From: Amycolatopsis thermophila
Lineage (GTDB): Bacteria; Actinomycetota; Actinomycetes; Mycobacteriales; Pseudonocardiaceae
Assembly: GCF_030814215.1 (NCBI RefSeq)
Contig: NZ_JAUSUT010000001.1
Coordinates: 2,232,001-2,296,000 of the forward strand
Direction: 5' to 3'
Length of the DNA: 64,000 bases
A model generated the notes under the pieces. The model was not told where the DNA came from. It ran no database searches and worked only from the letters and a program-made list of their open reading frames with translations. The position numbers and the translations under genes are program-made. Shown here piece after piece: positions 16,177 to 26,141 of the stretch. The first letter of the stretch is position 1, and every line of letters starts with the position of its first letter.

Positions 16177-18303
16177 TTACCCGCGCTTGATCAAACGGGT
16201 GATTCTCTTCGTGGCCGGGCTCAGCTCGTCCACCTTGAGCAGCGCGAGTACGCCGAACGACACGCCCAGACCGACGATGCCCTGCAGGATCAGCTTGATC
16301 CACGCGGTGAGCCGTCCGCCGACGTCCGGCACGACGAACCCGGCCAGCACCGCGGCGACCACGCCCAGCGCGCTCGCCACGACGGTGAACAGGATCACGC
16401 CGAGCACCCGCCTGCTGCGCAGGTTGCCCAGGCTCACCCACAGCCAGACCTGGCCCATGATCGCGCCGACCACGAACGTCAGCGAGTTGACCATCATCGC
16501 GCCGAGCACGATGTTCTGGTCCGACAGCAGTACCGGGCACAGGTACAGCAGCGGGATCTTGACCAGCGTCATCACGACCATGATCAGCGTCGGCGTGCGA
16601 GCGTCCTTCATCGCGTAGAACACCCGCAGCTGGAGCATGACCAGGGCGTAGGGCAGCAGGCCGAACGCCGAGATCGCGAGCGCCTCGCCCAGCCGGCCGG
16701 CCTGCTCGGGCGTGTTCTCGCCGCCGCTGAACAGCGCGACACCGATCGAGGTGCCGATCACCGACATGACCGCCGCGATCGGCACCAGCATCACCGTGGA
16801 GATGCGGGAGGCGTAGGACAGGTCGGCGACCACCTTGCGGGTGTCGCCGTCGGCGGCGTTGCGCGACAGCCGCGGCATGATCGCGGTCAGCAGCGAGACG
16901 CCGATGACGCCGTAGGGCAGCTGGAACAGCAGCCACGCGTTCGAGTAGATCGTGACGCCGCCGGGGTCGCCGCTGGTCAGCACCCGCGTGTTGACGGTGA
17001 AGCCGATCTGGCTGACCGCGACGTAGCCGAGGATCCACAGCGCGAGCCCGCCGAACTCCTTCATGCGCTTGTCGATGCCCCAGCGCCACTTGAACCGGAA
17101 CCCGGTGCGCAGCAGCGGTGGCACCAGGATGATCGCCTGGATGACGATGCCCATCGTCACGCCGATGCCCAGCAGCAGCAGCTTCGGCTGGCTCGCGTCG
17201 ACCGGGTAGGTGGGGACGATCTCGCCCGGGGTGAGGATGTACACCGCGAGCGTGAAGATCACGACCAGGTTGTTCACCACCGGCGCCCAGGCCGGGGGGC
17301 CGAAGATCTGCTTGGCGTTGAGGATCGCCGAGAGCAGCGCGAACAGGCCGTAGAACAGGATCTCCGGCAGCAGCAGCCGGGCGAACGCGTTGGTCAGGCC
17401 GGTGGCGGCGGGTGTGGCGTTGGCGTCCAGGTACAGCGAGGTCAGCAACGGCGCGGCCGCCACCGCGACCACCGTGCCGATCAGCAGCAGCACGAACCCG
17501 ACGGTCAGCATGCGCTGCGTGTAGGCCGTGCCGCCGTCCTTGTCGTCCTGCGAGCGGACCAGCAGCGGCACCACGACACTGCTCAGCACGCCGCCGAGCA
17601 GCAGCTCGAAGACGATGTTCGGCAGCGTGTTGGCGATGTTGAACGAGTCGTTGATGACCGTGGTGCCCACGGCCCAGACCAGCATGATCTTCCAGAAGAA
17701 CCCGGTGATCCGGCTGATCAGCGACGCGATCGCGATCCGGCTGCTGGACTTCGCCAGCGACGGTGCGGCCGGTTTCTCCGGCGCCTCGACCGGCGCGTGG
17801 AACCCGGTGGCGTCGAGCCCCGGCCCCTCCCCGAACGCGGTGCCCGGCGAGGCGGAGATGCGCGGCATCATCCGCGTGGCCAGCGCGTCGTAGGGCCGCA
17901 GCACGTCCGGGTCGGCCACCGGCCAGCGGTTGCCGCCCTGCACGCCGCTGATCCGCGGGATCAGCATCGTCGCGTCGGGGTCGTTCGGCGGCAGCGGTGG
18001 CGCGCCGAACGGCATGCTGTCCTGGTGGCGCTCCCGTTCCTGCCGCCACGGCCGGACGGGCTGCCGCCGGTCCGGCGGCGCCTGGCGGCCCGTCGGCGGC
18101 GGCTGCCGGCGCGGTGGCGGCGGCGGTTGCACCCGGTCCGGGGGCAGCTGCCCCTGCTGGCGGTTGACCTGCTGCGGACGCGGCCTGCCGTCCGCAGCAG
18201 GTGGGATGCGGCGGATCTGGTCCTGCCGAGCGCGATCAGGCGGCGGACGCCGTGCTGCGCGGTCGGCGGGACGCTCGGGTGGCCACCCCGGGTCTCTGTC
18301 CAA
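16177..18303 (-). CDS. murJ: Lipid II flippase MurJ (MviN)
   Basis: MurJ moves lipid II across the cytoplasmic membrane for peptidoglycan synthesis. The MurJ core, with about 14 membrane helices, spans roughly residues 190-705. Family motifs include SLISRITGFFWKIMLVWAVG, FNIANTLPNIVFELLLGGVL and YGVIGVSLLTAIMPRLSR. The first 180 residues are a cytoplasmic tail rich in Pro, Arg and Gln, common in actinobacterial MurJ. The start is uncertain: a TTG at 18303 gives 708 residues and clears the upstream DUF6049 gene, while earlier in-frame codons lie inside that gene. Unlike mycobacterial MviN, the pseudokinase is not fused. Confidence 0.88.
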   Translation of the reverse strand: MDRDPGWPPERPADRAARRPPPDRARQDQIRRIPPAADGRPRPQQVNRQQGQLPPDRVQPPPPPRRQPPPTGRQAPPDRRQPVRPWRQERERHQDSMPFGAPPLPPNDPDATMLIPRISGVQGGNRWPVADPDVLRPYDALATRMMPRISASPGTAFGEGPGLDATGFHAPVEAPEKPAAPSLAKSSSRIAIASLISRITGFFWKIMLVWAVGTTVINDSFNIANTLPNIVFELLLGGVLSSVVVPLLVRSQDDKDGGTAYTQRMLTVGFVLLLIGTVVAVAAAPLLTSLYLDANATPAATGLTNAFARLLLPEILFYGLFALLSAILNAKQIFGPPAWAPVVNNLVVIFTLAVYILTPGEIVPTYPVDASQPKLLLLGIGVTMGIVIQAIILVPPLLRTGFRFKWRWGIDKRMKEFGGLALWILGYVAVSQIGFTVNTRVLTSGDPGGVTIYSNAWLLFQLPYGVIGVSLLTAIMPRLSRNAADGDTRKVVADLSYASRISTVMLVPIAAVMSVIGTSIGVALFSGGENTPEQAGRLGEALAISAFGLLPYALVMLQLRVFYAMKDARTPTLIMVVMTLVKIPLLYLCPVLLSDQNIVLGAMMVNSLTFVVGAIMGQVWLWVSLGNLRSRRVLGVILFTVVASALGVVAAVLAGFVVPDVGGRLTAWIKLILQGIVGLGVSFGVLALLKVDELSPATKRITRLIKRG

Positions 18304-18352
18304 CGCGCGCCCAATCCTCGCCGGTCCGGTTCTGGCACCCCAGGGTAGTCGG

Positions 18353-20479
18353 TCAGGCCCGGCGGGCCCGGACGCGACGGTAGATCTGCCGGGCGGAGAG
18401 CAGGACCAGGGCCGCCGCACCGGCGATCGTGAGGACCAGCGTCACCACGCCGTACTCGTTCGACCGCAGCTCGAACCGGGCGGGATGGCCGAGCGGCGTG
18501 CCGCCGGGAGTGGTCAGCGACACGGTCACGTTGAACACGCCGGCCCGCAGCGCCTCGGCCGGGATCCGCTCGCCGCCGGTCAGCCCGGCCGGCAGCAGCC
18601 GGTCCGGCACCTGCTCGGCGCGCAGGCCCGGGTTGTTCGCCAGCTGGATGCGCACCACGATCTGCACGGGCAGCTTGTTGCTCAGCGACACCGGAAGCGG
18701 CGCCGACCCGGACGCCATCGAGATCGGCTGCGCCGGGGTGTCCACGGTGACGCTGCCGAGCAGGGCGTCCAGCTCGGCGCGGGAGTCGGCGGCGGACGCC
18801 TCCGCGGCGCCCTGCTGCGGGCGCCAGGCGGCCGACGTGTTGCGCACCAGAGCGAAGCGCAGCGGTTCGAGCAGCTGCGCGGGCTGGACCTGGGCGGCCG
18901 GGTCGACCTGCATGGCGCCCTGCAGGTCCCCCATCGTGCCCTCGATCGAGGCCATCTCGTCGGTCACCGATGCCGGCGTCGCGGTGGCGACGTCCTCGGC
19001 GGTGTAGCTCATCTTGGCGCTGCCCGCGACCGCGGTCGACAGCAGCGCGGGCAGCGACTGCGGCGTCAGCAGGTTGCGGTCGACGAAGTCGCCGACCTCG
19101 CGCAGGAACCCGGTCAGGTCGCCCTGGGAGGCGTTCCACCGGCGTGGCGGCGCGACCAGCACCGGCCGGGACGCGGCGCCGGACAGCCCACCGCGGAACG
19201 CGAGCGCGGCCAGGCCGTTCTGCGTCGCGATGTCCGGGTCGTCGACCGGGGTCGCGGAGGTGGCCTCGTCGGAGCCGGCCGAATCACCGGTAAGCCCGGA
19301 CAGCACCAGTGAGTCGGCCTGCTGGGCGCGCAGGCGGGTGCCGTCCAGGGTGACCCCGCCGGCCGACTGGGTGCTGGTCAGCGGGTCGGTGATGAGCGTG
19401 CGGACGCCCCGGTTGTCCAGCGCGGTGAGCGTGCCCTGGTCCAGCGCACCGTCGGCCCACAGCACGCCGTCCTGCGGCGCGACCCCGAGCAGCTCCTGCA
19501 CGTGTGAACCGGTGTCGAGCGCGAACGGCAGCAGGTCACCGCCGCGCACCTTGGACAACGCGGTGAGGTCGGCGTCGGCGTAGGGCAACTGCACCACGCA
19601 CTGCCCGGCGACCAGCGAACGCAGCGAATCCAGCCACGACTTGGCGGCCTCGGCGCCGGTGCCCGCCACCGTGCCGGTCCCGGTGCGGACCTGGTAGCCG
19701 CGGGACATCGCGTCCACCGTGTCGAGCAGGTCGGGGTCGATCGCGTAGCACAGCGCACGGCTCACCTGCGGGTCGTCGCGCATCGCAGCCGCCGACGCGA
19801 CCAGCCCGTACAGGCGGCCGCCGGGGCGCAGCTCGCCCGCCAGCACGTCGTCGGAGAGGACGGCGGTGCCGCCGAGCGGCGCGGACACGATCCGCGGCCG
19901 GGTGTCGGCGATCGGCCACAGCATCGTGAACTGCGCCGGAGCCGTGTTCTGTGTGGTCGCGTTCTTGCCGGGCGCGGACAGGACGGGCAGCAGCATGCTC
20001 AGCGACGCCAGCCGCGCCGCGCCGCCGTAGGCCGGCGTGCCGTTGACGTTGACCAGCAGCGGGTACAGGCCCGGGGTGGTCAGGCGCAGCCCACCGCGCG
20101 TGCCGTCCAGCCGGACCGTGACGTTGAGCTGTCCGGTCTGCCCCGGCTCCAGGGTCGACGGCTCGATGTCCAGGAAGTCGGTGCTCGACGCCGGTGCCGC
20201 GGGCGTGCCGCCCATCGCGGTGCGCACCTGGCGCTCGGAGGTCATCCGCTCGCCCAGCTCGAGCCGGACCTGCAGGGCGCTGATCCGCCGGTCGCCGACG
20301 TTGGTCACGGTGCCGGTGACGTTGAGCGTCGTCGAGGTCGTGGTCACCACGCGCGGGTTCAGCTGGGAGACGTCCAGCCGCAGGCGGCTCGCGGAGTCGC
20401 CGGTCTGCGCTCCTGCGACGAACGGCGTGAGTACGGCGAGGAGGAACGCAACCAGCCCGGTGGCGGCGAACCGCTTCAC
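18353..20479 (-). CDS. DUF6049 family secreted/membrane protein
   Basis: This is a conserved actinobacterial envelope protein of unknown function, always near murJ. It has 708 residues. It starts with a signal peptide ([21 protein letters not shown]), continues with a long extracytoplasmic region containing an Ig-like N-terminal part ([20 protein letters not shown]), and ends with one membrane helix ([19 protein letters not shown]) and a short basic tail [14 protein letters not shown] at 20479 follows AAGGAG by 7 bases and overlaps the stop of the Nudix gene. It matches the position of Rv3909 in M. tuberculosis, so a role in cell-wall assembly is likely but not shown. Confidence 0.82.
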   Translation of the reverse strand: MKRFAATGLVAFLLAVLTPFVAGAQTGDSASRLRLDVSQLNPRVVTTTSTTLNVTGTVTNVGDRRISALQVRLELGERMTSERQVRTAMGGTPAAPASSTDFLDIEPSTLEPGQTGQLNVTVRLDGTRGGLRLTTPGLYPLLVNVNGTPAYGGAARLASLSMLLPVLSAPGKNATTQNTAPAQFTMLWPIADTRPRIVSAPLGGTAVLSDDVLAGELRPGGRLYGLVASAAAMRDDPQVSRALCYAIDPDLLDTVDAMSRGYQVRTGTGTVAGTGAEAAKSWLDSLRSLVAGQCVVQLPYADADLTALSKVRGGDLLPFALDTGSHVQELLGVAPQDGVLWADGALDQGTLTALDNRGVRTLITDPLTSTQSAGGVTLDGTRLRAQQADSLVLSGLTGDSAGSDEATSATPVDDPDIATQNGLAALAFRGGLSGAASRPVLVAPPRRWNASQGDLTGFLREVGDFVDRNLLTPQSLPALLSTAVAGSAKMSYTAEDVATATPASVTDEMASIEGTMGDLQGAMQVDPAAQVQPAQLLEPLRFALVRNTSAAWRPQQGAAEASAADSRAELDALLGSVTVDTPAQPISMASGSAPLPVSLSNKLPVQIVVRIQLANNPGLRAEQVPDRLLPAGLTGGERIPAEALRAGVFNVTVSLTTPGGTPLGHPARFELRSNEYGVVTLVLTIAGAAALVLLSARQIYRRVRARRA

Positions 20480-20997
20480 TCCGACGCTCCTTCTGTCGCT
20501 CGCGTTTCGTCGAACAGCTCCCTGGCCTTGCGGACCAGTGACCGCTCGTCCGTGTAGGCGAGCCGGGTCTCCAGTTCGGCGACCGGCACCCAGGCCACCT
20601 CGGTGACCTCCGAGTCCTCGTCGGACAGCTCGCCGCCGGTGGCTTCCAGCAGGAAATGATGCACCGTCTTGTGCACGCGGCGGCGGTCGGCCACGAACCA
20701 GTAGTCGATCGTCCCGAGCGGGCGCAGCACCTCCGCGGAAATGCCCGTCTCCTCCTTCACCTCGCGGACGGCGGTCTGCTCGACCGTCTCGCCGTCCTCG
20801 ATGTGGCCCTTGGGCAGCGACCACAGCAGCTTGCCGCGGCGGTCCAGCCTGCCGATCAGCACGGCGTTCTCCCTGGCCGGGTCGACGACCAGGCCGCCGG
20901 CGGAGGTCTCCACGGAGGTCGTCATCCGCCGGCCGCGGCGGCGTCGCGACCGGCGTCGCGGCTTACCCCCGCCGGAACGACCGGCCGATCCAGACAT
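20476..20997 (-). CDS. Nudix hydrolase (MutT4-like)
   Basis: This is a Nudix-family pyrophosphohydrolase. It has 173 residues. The Nudix box [20 protein letters not shown] continuing TGI fits GX5EX7REUXEEXGU fully. The N-terminal 24 residues are strongly basic ([13 protein letters not shown]) and may bind nucleic acid or mark a later start at ATG 20925, [11 protein letters not shown]. The position next to the CCA-adding enzyme and murJ is the same as mycobacterial mutT4. The substrate is not predictable from the sequence. Confidence 0.88.
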   Translation of the reverse strand: MSGSAGRSGGGKPRRRSRRRRGRRMTTSVETSAGGLVVDPARENAVLIGRLDRRGKLLWSLPKGHIEDGETVEQTAVREVKEETGISAEVLRPLGTIDYWFVADRRRVHKTVHHFLLEATGGELSDEDSEVTEVAWVPVAELETRLAYTDERSLVRKARELFDETRATEGASE

Positions 20998-21128
20998 GCT
21001 GCGATGCTAGTGCGTAGCGGCCCGCCCCGGCCGGTACTGCGTAGCTGACCGTTCACTCCCGGTCGATGGGTAGGCTGGTTCCTCGTGTCTGTCATGGTTG
21101 AGTCGACCCCGGAGGCGGTTCGATCCCG

Positions 21129-22562
21129 GTGAACGAACTGACCGCGAAGCGGAACGCGGTGACCGAGCTGATGCGGATCTCCCCGCTGGCCGACGAACTG
21201 GCCGCGCGGTTCGCCGCGGCCGGTCACCGGCTGTACCTGGTCGGCGGCAGCGTGCGGGACGCTCTGCTCGGCCGGCTGTCCGCCGATCTCGACTTCACCA
21301 CCGACGCGCGCCCCGAGCAGATCCTGAAGATCGTCCGGGGCTGGGCCGACGGGGTGTGGGAGGCGGGCATCGCTTTCGGCACAGTGGGCGTCACCAAGCG
21401 CGGATCGACGCTGGAGATCACCACGTTCCGCGCCGACGTCTACGACCGGGTGAGCCGCAACCCCGAGGTCACCTTCGGCGATTCGATCGAGGGCGACCTC
21501 AAGCGCCGCGACTTCACGGTCAACGCGATGGCGATCGACTTGTCGACCAAGCAGTTCGTCGACCCGCACGACGGGCTGGACGCGCTGCGGCGGAAGGTGC
21601 TGGACACGCCGGCCACACCGGAGGAGTCCTTCGCCGACGACCCGCTGCGCATGCTGCGCGCCGCGCGGTTCGTCGCGCAGCTCGGCTTCGAGCCGGCGCC
21701 GCGCGTGGTCACCGCGATGACCGAGATGGCCGGTGAGATCGAGCGGATCACCGCGGAGCGCGTGCAGACCGAGCTGTCGAAGCTGCTGCTCGGCCGGTTC
21801 CCGCGACGCGGACTGGAGCTGATGGTCGATACCGGTCTCGCCGACCACGTCCTGCCCGAGGTGCCGGGCATGCGGCTGGCCATCGACGAGCACCACCAGC
21901 ACAAGGACGTCTACCAGCACTCGCTGACCGTGCTCGAGCAGGCGATCGCGCTGGAACGCCGCGACGACCCGGACGCCGAGCCGGACCTCGTGCTCCGGCT
22001 GGCGGCGCTGCTGCACGACATCGGCAAGCCGGCCACCCGGAAGTTCGAAGCGGGCGGCGGGGTGAGCTTCCACCACCACGAGGTGGTCGGCGCGAAGATG
22101 GCCCGCAAGCGTTTGCGGGCCCTGAAGTACCCGAAGCAGATCATCGAGGACGTCGGCCAGCTCGTGTTCCTCCACCTGCGCTTCCACGGGTACGGCAAGG
22201 GCGAGTGGACCGACTCCGCGGTGCGCCGGTACGTCACCGACGCCGGCGAGCTGCTGCCCCGCCTGCACAAGCTGGTCCGCGCCGACTGCACGACGCGCAA
22301 CAAGCGCAAGGCGGCCGCGTTGCAGCGGACCTACGACGAGCTCGAGGAGCGGATCGCGCGCATCCAGGCCGAGGAGGACCTCGCGAAGGTGCGGCCCGAC
22401 CTGGACGGCAACGAGATCATGAAGATCCTCGGCCTGCCGCCGGGACCGATGGTGGGCAAGGCGTGGAAGCACCTGAAGGAACTGCGCCTGGACCGCGGCC
22501 CGCTCGACCACGACGAGGCGGTCGCCGAGTTGCGGCGCTGGGCCGAGGAGAACGGGCTGTAA
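21129..22562 (+). CDS. pcnA: CCA tRNA nucleotidyltransferase
   Basis: This enzyme adds or repairs the 3' CCA end of tRNA using CTP and ATP. It has 477 residues. The nucleotidyltransferase domain shows LVGGSVRDALLGRLSADLDF (the GGxVRD and DxD signature) and the RRDFTVNAMAIDL motif. It is followed by the RNA-binding head with DPLRMLRAARFVAQLGF and an HD domain with LAALLHDIGKPATR and HHEVVGAKMARKRLRAL. The GTG at 21129 is used. It is divergent from the Nudix gene, and in M. tuberculosis pcnA also marks the gene just before the EsxEF-CpnT cluster, as it does before the toxin operon here. Confidence 0.94.
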   Translation: MNELTAKRNAVTELMRISPLADELAARFAAAGHRLYLVGGSVRDALLGRLSADLDFTTDARPEQILKIVRGWADGVWEAGIAFGTVGVTKRGSTLEITTFRADVYDRVSRNPEVTFGDSIEGDLKRRDFTVNAMAIDLSTKQFVDPHDGLDALRRKVLDTPATPEESFADDPLRMLRAARFVAQLGFEPAPRVVTAMTEMAGEIERITAERVQTELSKLLLGRFPRRGLELMVDTGLADHVLPEVPGMRLAIDEHHQHKDVYQHSLTVLEQAIALERRDDPDAEPDLVLRLAALLHDIGKPATRKFEAGGGVSFHHHEVVGAKMARKRLRALKYPKQIIEDVGQLVFLHLRFHGYGKGEWTDSAVRRYVTDAGELLPRLHKLVRADCTTRNKRKAAALQRTYDELEERIARIQAEEDLAKVRPDLDGNEIMKILGLPPGPMVGKAWKHLKELRLDRGPLDHDEAVAELRRWAEENGL

Positions 22563-22596
22563 CTTACGGGTGCGCCGAGACGACCGGGAGGTCGTG

Positions 22597-23889
22597 ATGT
22601 CCGCACCGCGCGCGGTGAGTTACCTGGGGACCCTGCTCCGGCGGGGTGCGCCCGCGATGGCCGGTGTGACCGGCGGACTGGATGACGAGGTCGCCGATCC
22701 GGCGCCGGCGTCCCCGCTGCGGCGCATGCGGCGCATGGCGGGCCCGGTCGACCTCGCGGCCCCGGACAACCTGCTGCTCCGCGCGACCCGGTACGTGGCG
22801 ATGGTGCCGTTGATCTACCGCGTGCTGGCCGTCGCGGGGGCGCTGGCCGCGTTCCTCGCCGACGGGCACGGCGGGGTGGGCCTGGTCGTGGCGGTCGCGG
22901 CCGTGGTGATCGCGTGGAACGCCCACGGCCTGCGCTGGCTGTTCCGGTCGGCGCCGTTCCACAGCCGCGGCGCGGTGTGGCTGCTGGTGGCCGACGTGGT
23001 GGTCACGGTCGCGGCCGACCTGGTGGTCGCGGCGAGCGTGCCCGGGGCGGCCTTCGCGACGGCGATGCAGGTGCCCGGCAAGCAGCTGCTCGGCGGCGTC
23101 GCGCTGCTGACCCTCGCGCTCGGCCTGGGGTACGGGCTCGGTCTGGTGGTGCTGAGCATTCCGCTGGCCGGGGTCGCGTGGTGGCTCAATTCGGGCGTGT
23201 TCAACGTGAAACAAGCCTTCGCCGGACTCGGGACGATCGCCGGTGTCCTGGTCACGGCGACGGGTGCGCTGGTGCTGCTCGGCTTGGGCACGCGGCTGGC
23301 CCTGGCGTACGGCATCCGGCACGGGCGCGAGGCCGAGCGCGCGCGGCAGCAGCGCATGCTGCACGACACGGTGCTGCAGACCCTGGAGACGATGACCCTG
23401 CCCGGCACCGGCAGCAGCGAGCACCAGCTCAGCGAGTTGCGGCGGCTGGCCCGCGCGCAGGCGATGGAACTGCGGCAGACGATTGAATCCGGGACGGACG
23501 GACCGAGCCCGTTGGGCGAGAAACTGGCCGCTCTCGCGGCCGAGATGGCCCGCGACGGCCTGCGCGCCCAGCTGGTCATGGCCGAGCTCGACGCGGACAC
23601 CCTGACCGAGGTCCGGCAGGTCGCGATCCGCGACGCCGCGCGGGAAGCGTTGCGGAACACGCTGAAGCACAGCGGAACCGACCGGGTCGTCGTGCGGGCT
23701 GAGGAACGGGACGGCGGCGTGGCCGTGGTGATCCGCGACCACGGCGTCGGCTTCGACGAAACGGACCGGCCCCCGGGGTTCGGCATCAGCGAGTCGATCA
23801 CGGCCCGCCTGGCCGAAGCGGGCGGCCGCGCGCGGGTCGAGTCGAGCCCGGGCAGCGGAACTCGCGTGACCCTCTGGATGCCGCGATGA
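22597..23889 (+). CDS. Orphan sensor histidine kinase, NarL-partner type
   Basis: This predicted membrane histidine kinase has 430 residues. About six hydrophobic segments lie between residues 65 and 245. The dimerisation/phosphoacceptor helix has RARQQRMLHDTVLQTLETM (His in MLHDT). The ATPase domain is seen in REALRNTLKHSGTDRVVV, IRDHGVGFDE and FGISESITARLAE. No response regulator gene is adjacent, so its partner is elsewhere. ATG at 22597 is chosen because GGGAGG lies 5-6 bases upstream; a longer frame starts at 22570. It begins 34 bases after the CCA gene and may share its transcript. Confidence 0.82.
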   Translation: MSAPRAVSYLGTLLRRGAPAMAGVTGGLDDEVADPAPASPLRRMRRMAGPVDLAAPDNLLLRATRYVAMVPLIYRVLAVAGALAAFLADGHGGVGLVVAVAAVVIAWNAHGLRWLFRSAPFHSRGAVWLLVADVVVTVAADLVVAASVPGAAFATAMQVPGKQLLGGVALLTLALGLGYGLGLVVLSIPLAGVAWWLNSGVFNVKQAFAGLGTIAGVLVTATGALVLLGLGTRLALAYGIRHGREAERARQQRMLHDTVLQTLETMTLPGTGSSEHQLSELRRLARAQAMELRQTIESGTDGPSPLGEKLAALAAEMARDGLRAQLVMAELDADTLTEVRQVAIRDAAREALRNTLKHSGTDRVVVRAEERDGGVAVVIRDHGVGFDETDRPPGFGISESITARLAEAGGRARVESSPGSGTRVTLWMPR

Positions 23890-23961
23890 TTGACGGGGAA
23901 TCGCGCGGTATGGCGCGTTCGCGCTGAAAGGGGCTGGTTCCGGGTGGATAACTTGCCGCGC

Positions 23962-24258
23962 ATGACCGATGAACAGAACGAAACCCGGAGGCTCGCCATC
24001 GAAGCGCTGGAGATCGCCCGTCTCGCCCGCGACGAAGCCGCGGCCTCGAGAGTCCTCGCTGCCGGCGCGTCCCACGACGTCGGTGAAGTGAAGGCGGAGC
24101 TCAAGGCCCACACACGCGTTCTCAACGCGCTCCGCGAGACGCAAGTCGACCACGGTCAGCGGCTGGGCCGCTTGGAGACCGAGGTGCGGAACGGCTTCGC
24201 GATGATGGCGAGCGGTATGGCCCGCATCAGCGAGTTGCTCGAGAGGGGCGACTCCTAG
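23962..24258 (+). CDS. Small coiled-coil protein of unknown function
   Basis: I do not recognise a family. The 98-residue protein is highly charged and almost entirely helical by composition, with heptad-like patterns (EALEIARLARDEAAASRVL, EVKAELKAHTRVLNALRET). It ends in NGFAMMASGMARISELLERG. It has no signal or membrane segment. GTG at 23944 is an alternative start. Its stop overlaps the 3' end of the convergent TNT-related gene by four bases. Confidence 0.6.
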   Translation: MTDEQNETRRLAIEALEIARLARDEAAASRVLAAGASHDVGEVKAELKAHTRVLNALRETQVDHGQRLGRLETEVRNGFAMMASGMARISELLERGDS

Positions 24259-26108
24259 ATCCGCTCCAGCGCACCGGTCTCGACGTGCTGCCCGACGGGG
24301 TGGGGCAGGAAGTAGGCCACGGCCCCGCCGGGGAGTGCGCCCCACGGCTCGGTGACGCCCGTCAGCGCCCGCAGCGGGCGCGTGATCCGGTACCGCGCCC
24401 GCTGGACCTCCCGCTCGGGCAGCAGCGACGTCTCCGGGAAGCGGGCGGTCTCCTCGTGCACCAGGTTCCCCGTCTCCGGTCCGAACCGGACCAGCGTCGT
24501 GCCGATGGGCAGCGTGACCAGGCGTTTCGCGCGGTAGAAGGTCAGCGGTGGTTCGCCGCGCAGGGGCACGATCGGCCACTCGCCCTCGTCGTCGGCCACC
24601 CGCACCGGGTACAGCAGCAGCGACCCGAGCAGGAACCGCGCCGCCTCCTCGACCCGCGAGAACGCGGCCGGTTCGGCGCCGTCCGGGCCGGTGACCTCCC
24701 AGCTCGACTCGGTCCGCCGCAGGCTCCACGCCCCCTCCGCGCGGGAGCCGATCCGGTACGCCGACGGCTTGATCCCGTGCTCGGCCAGCCGGCGCTCCAG
24801 CACGGTCAGCACCTCGGACGCCCGGAGCCCGTACGGCGGGTCGCCGCCGCGCTCGGTCAGCGTGACCGCGTCCACCTCGCCCGCGTCGGGCTGCGTCGGC
24901 AGCGGACGGCCCTGCAGTTCCGCCTCGGCCGCGGCCAGCAGGTGGGGCGGCACAGCCGGCGGCCGGTACCCCAGCGCGCGAATGCGCTCGGTCAGTTCCG
25001 GTTGCGGCGGCAGACCGTATTTGCGCAGGTAGTGCGGCACGGCCGCGGCCCAGATCCACTCGCCGTCGGTGTGGAACGCGTCCGGCACGTCGGGCGGGTT
25101 GGCGGGGGCGAACAGGTCCGGCAGCCGGTACGGCCTGCTCAGCACGACCGGCGCGCGGTAGAGGTAGTCGAACAGGGCGCGCGCCTCGTCCGGCGGCAGG
25201 GCCTGCCGGTTGACCACGGGCGGCTCCCCCGGGTTCTGCGCGTCGACGACGGCCGCGTGCCGGAACGCCACGTCGACCGGGAGTCCGGCCTTCGCGGCGA
25301 GCCAGTCCGGGACCGCGCCGCGTTCGCGCGGGAAGTGCTCCAGCTCCGCCTCGTACGCCCGCGCGGTCGGCCGTCCCGCCGGCGACTGGCGCCAGTTCGG
25401 CTCCGCCCGCGCGTCGTAGTCGAACGTGAAGTCCGACGGCGCGACCAGCGTCAGCGTGCCCTTGAACCAGGTCCCGGCGCCCTCCTGGTACATCGCGGCG
25501 CGCAGGTCGCTGAACAGCTGCCCGAGCCGCGGCGAGGCGGGCAGCGACACCGATTCGCCCTCGCCGACGGCCCGCACCTCGATCTCCGCGTAGTCGCCGA
25601 CCTGCCGGAACTGCGCCGCGATGCGTTCCCAGCCGTCGGGCACCACGGTCCGCAGCAACCGCGCGATGTCGCGCACCAGCTCCTGCGGATCACCGGTGCC
25701 CGCCGTGCGCGGGCCGGTGGTGAAGTCGTGGCGTTCCTGCCAGATCGCGGTGATCTCGGCCTCGGTGGCGGTGACCCCGAAGTCGTGCAGGCCGAGCTGC
25801 TGCGCGCGGACCTCGTCGGTCCCGGTCCAGCGCAGGTTCAGCCCCTCGCCCGGCGCGATGCGGTAGATGTCGTCGTCGAAGAGGCAGTGGGTCTGGAGGC
25901 TGAACGTCGAGGCGACCTCGGCCTCCGGCACGACCTTCGCCGGGCGCGACTCGTGCTCGGTGTCGAAATCCGCGGGGGCGTCCTCGCCGGGCGCGGCCAC
26001 GAGCAGGACCGAAGCGTCCGCGCTGGACCGCTGTGCAGCGAACACACGGCCCTGCCAGACGGCGTACAGCCCGTCCGGACGCTCCGCCAACTCGACCCGA
26101 TACCGCAC
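24255..26108 (-). CDS. TNT-related protein with YezG-like domain, catalytic residues substituted (distal gene of toxin operon)
   Basis: 617 residues. An N-terminal region of about 135 residues is unrecognised. It is followed by a region like the YezG/DUF600 immunity family (WERIAAQFRQVGDYAEIEVR, FSDLRAAMYQEGAGTWFKG, ELEHFPRERGAVPDWL; about 150-275), a middle segment with FHTDGEWIWAAAVPHYLRKY, and a C-terminal domain of about 100 residues resembling the TNT NAD+ glycohydrolase fold (TTLVRFGPETGNLVHEE, PWGALPGGAVAYFLP). From memory of the TNT family, an Arg in the ALPP loop and the Gln of the GGGxQY motif are needed for NAD+ hydrolysis. Here those positions read Thr and Ala, so it is probably inactive. 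A paralogue lies at 31068-32594. It may act as immunity or accessory protein; this is inference. Confidence 0.75.
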   Translation of the reverse strand: MRYRVELAERPDGLYAVWQGRVFAAQRSSADASVLLVAAPGEDAPADFDTEHESRPAKVVPEAEVASTFSLQTHCLFDDDIYRIAPGEGLNLRWTGTDEVRAQQLGLHDFGVTATEAEITAIWQERHDFTTGPRTAGTGDPQELVRDIARLLRTVVPDGWERIAAQFRQVGDYAEIEVRAVGEGESVSLPASPRLGQLFSDLRAAMYQEGAGTWFKGTLTLVAPSDFTFDYDARAEPNWRQSPAGRPTARAYEAELEHFPRERGAVPDWLAAKAGLPVDVAFRHAAVVDAQNPGEPPVVNRQALPPDEARALFDYLYRAPVVLSRPYRLPDLFAPANPPDVPDAFHTDGEWIWAAAVPHYLRKYGLPPQPELTERIRALGYRPPAVPPHLLAAAEAELQGRPLPTQPDAGEVDAVTLTERGGDPPYGLRASEVLTVLERRLAEHGIKPSAYRIGSRAEGAWSLRRTESSWEVTGPDGAEPAAFSRVEEAARFLLGSLLLYPVRVADDEGEWPIVPLRGEPPLTFYRAKRLVTLPIGTTLVRFGPETGNLVHEETARFPETSLLPEREVQRARYRITRPLRALTGVTEPWGALPGGAVAYFLPHPVGQHVETGALERI

Positions 26109-26141
26109 GAGTACCCCCTGCTCGTCGAACGCCCGTCAAAT

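Noticed and set aside
23199..23212. A further parS site, GTTCAACGTGAAAC
   Set aside because: Two mismatches, inside a coding sequence and far from the cluster; likely chance.
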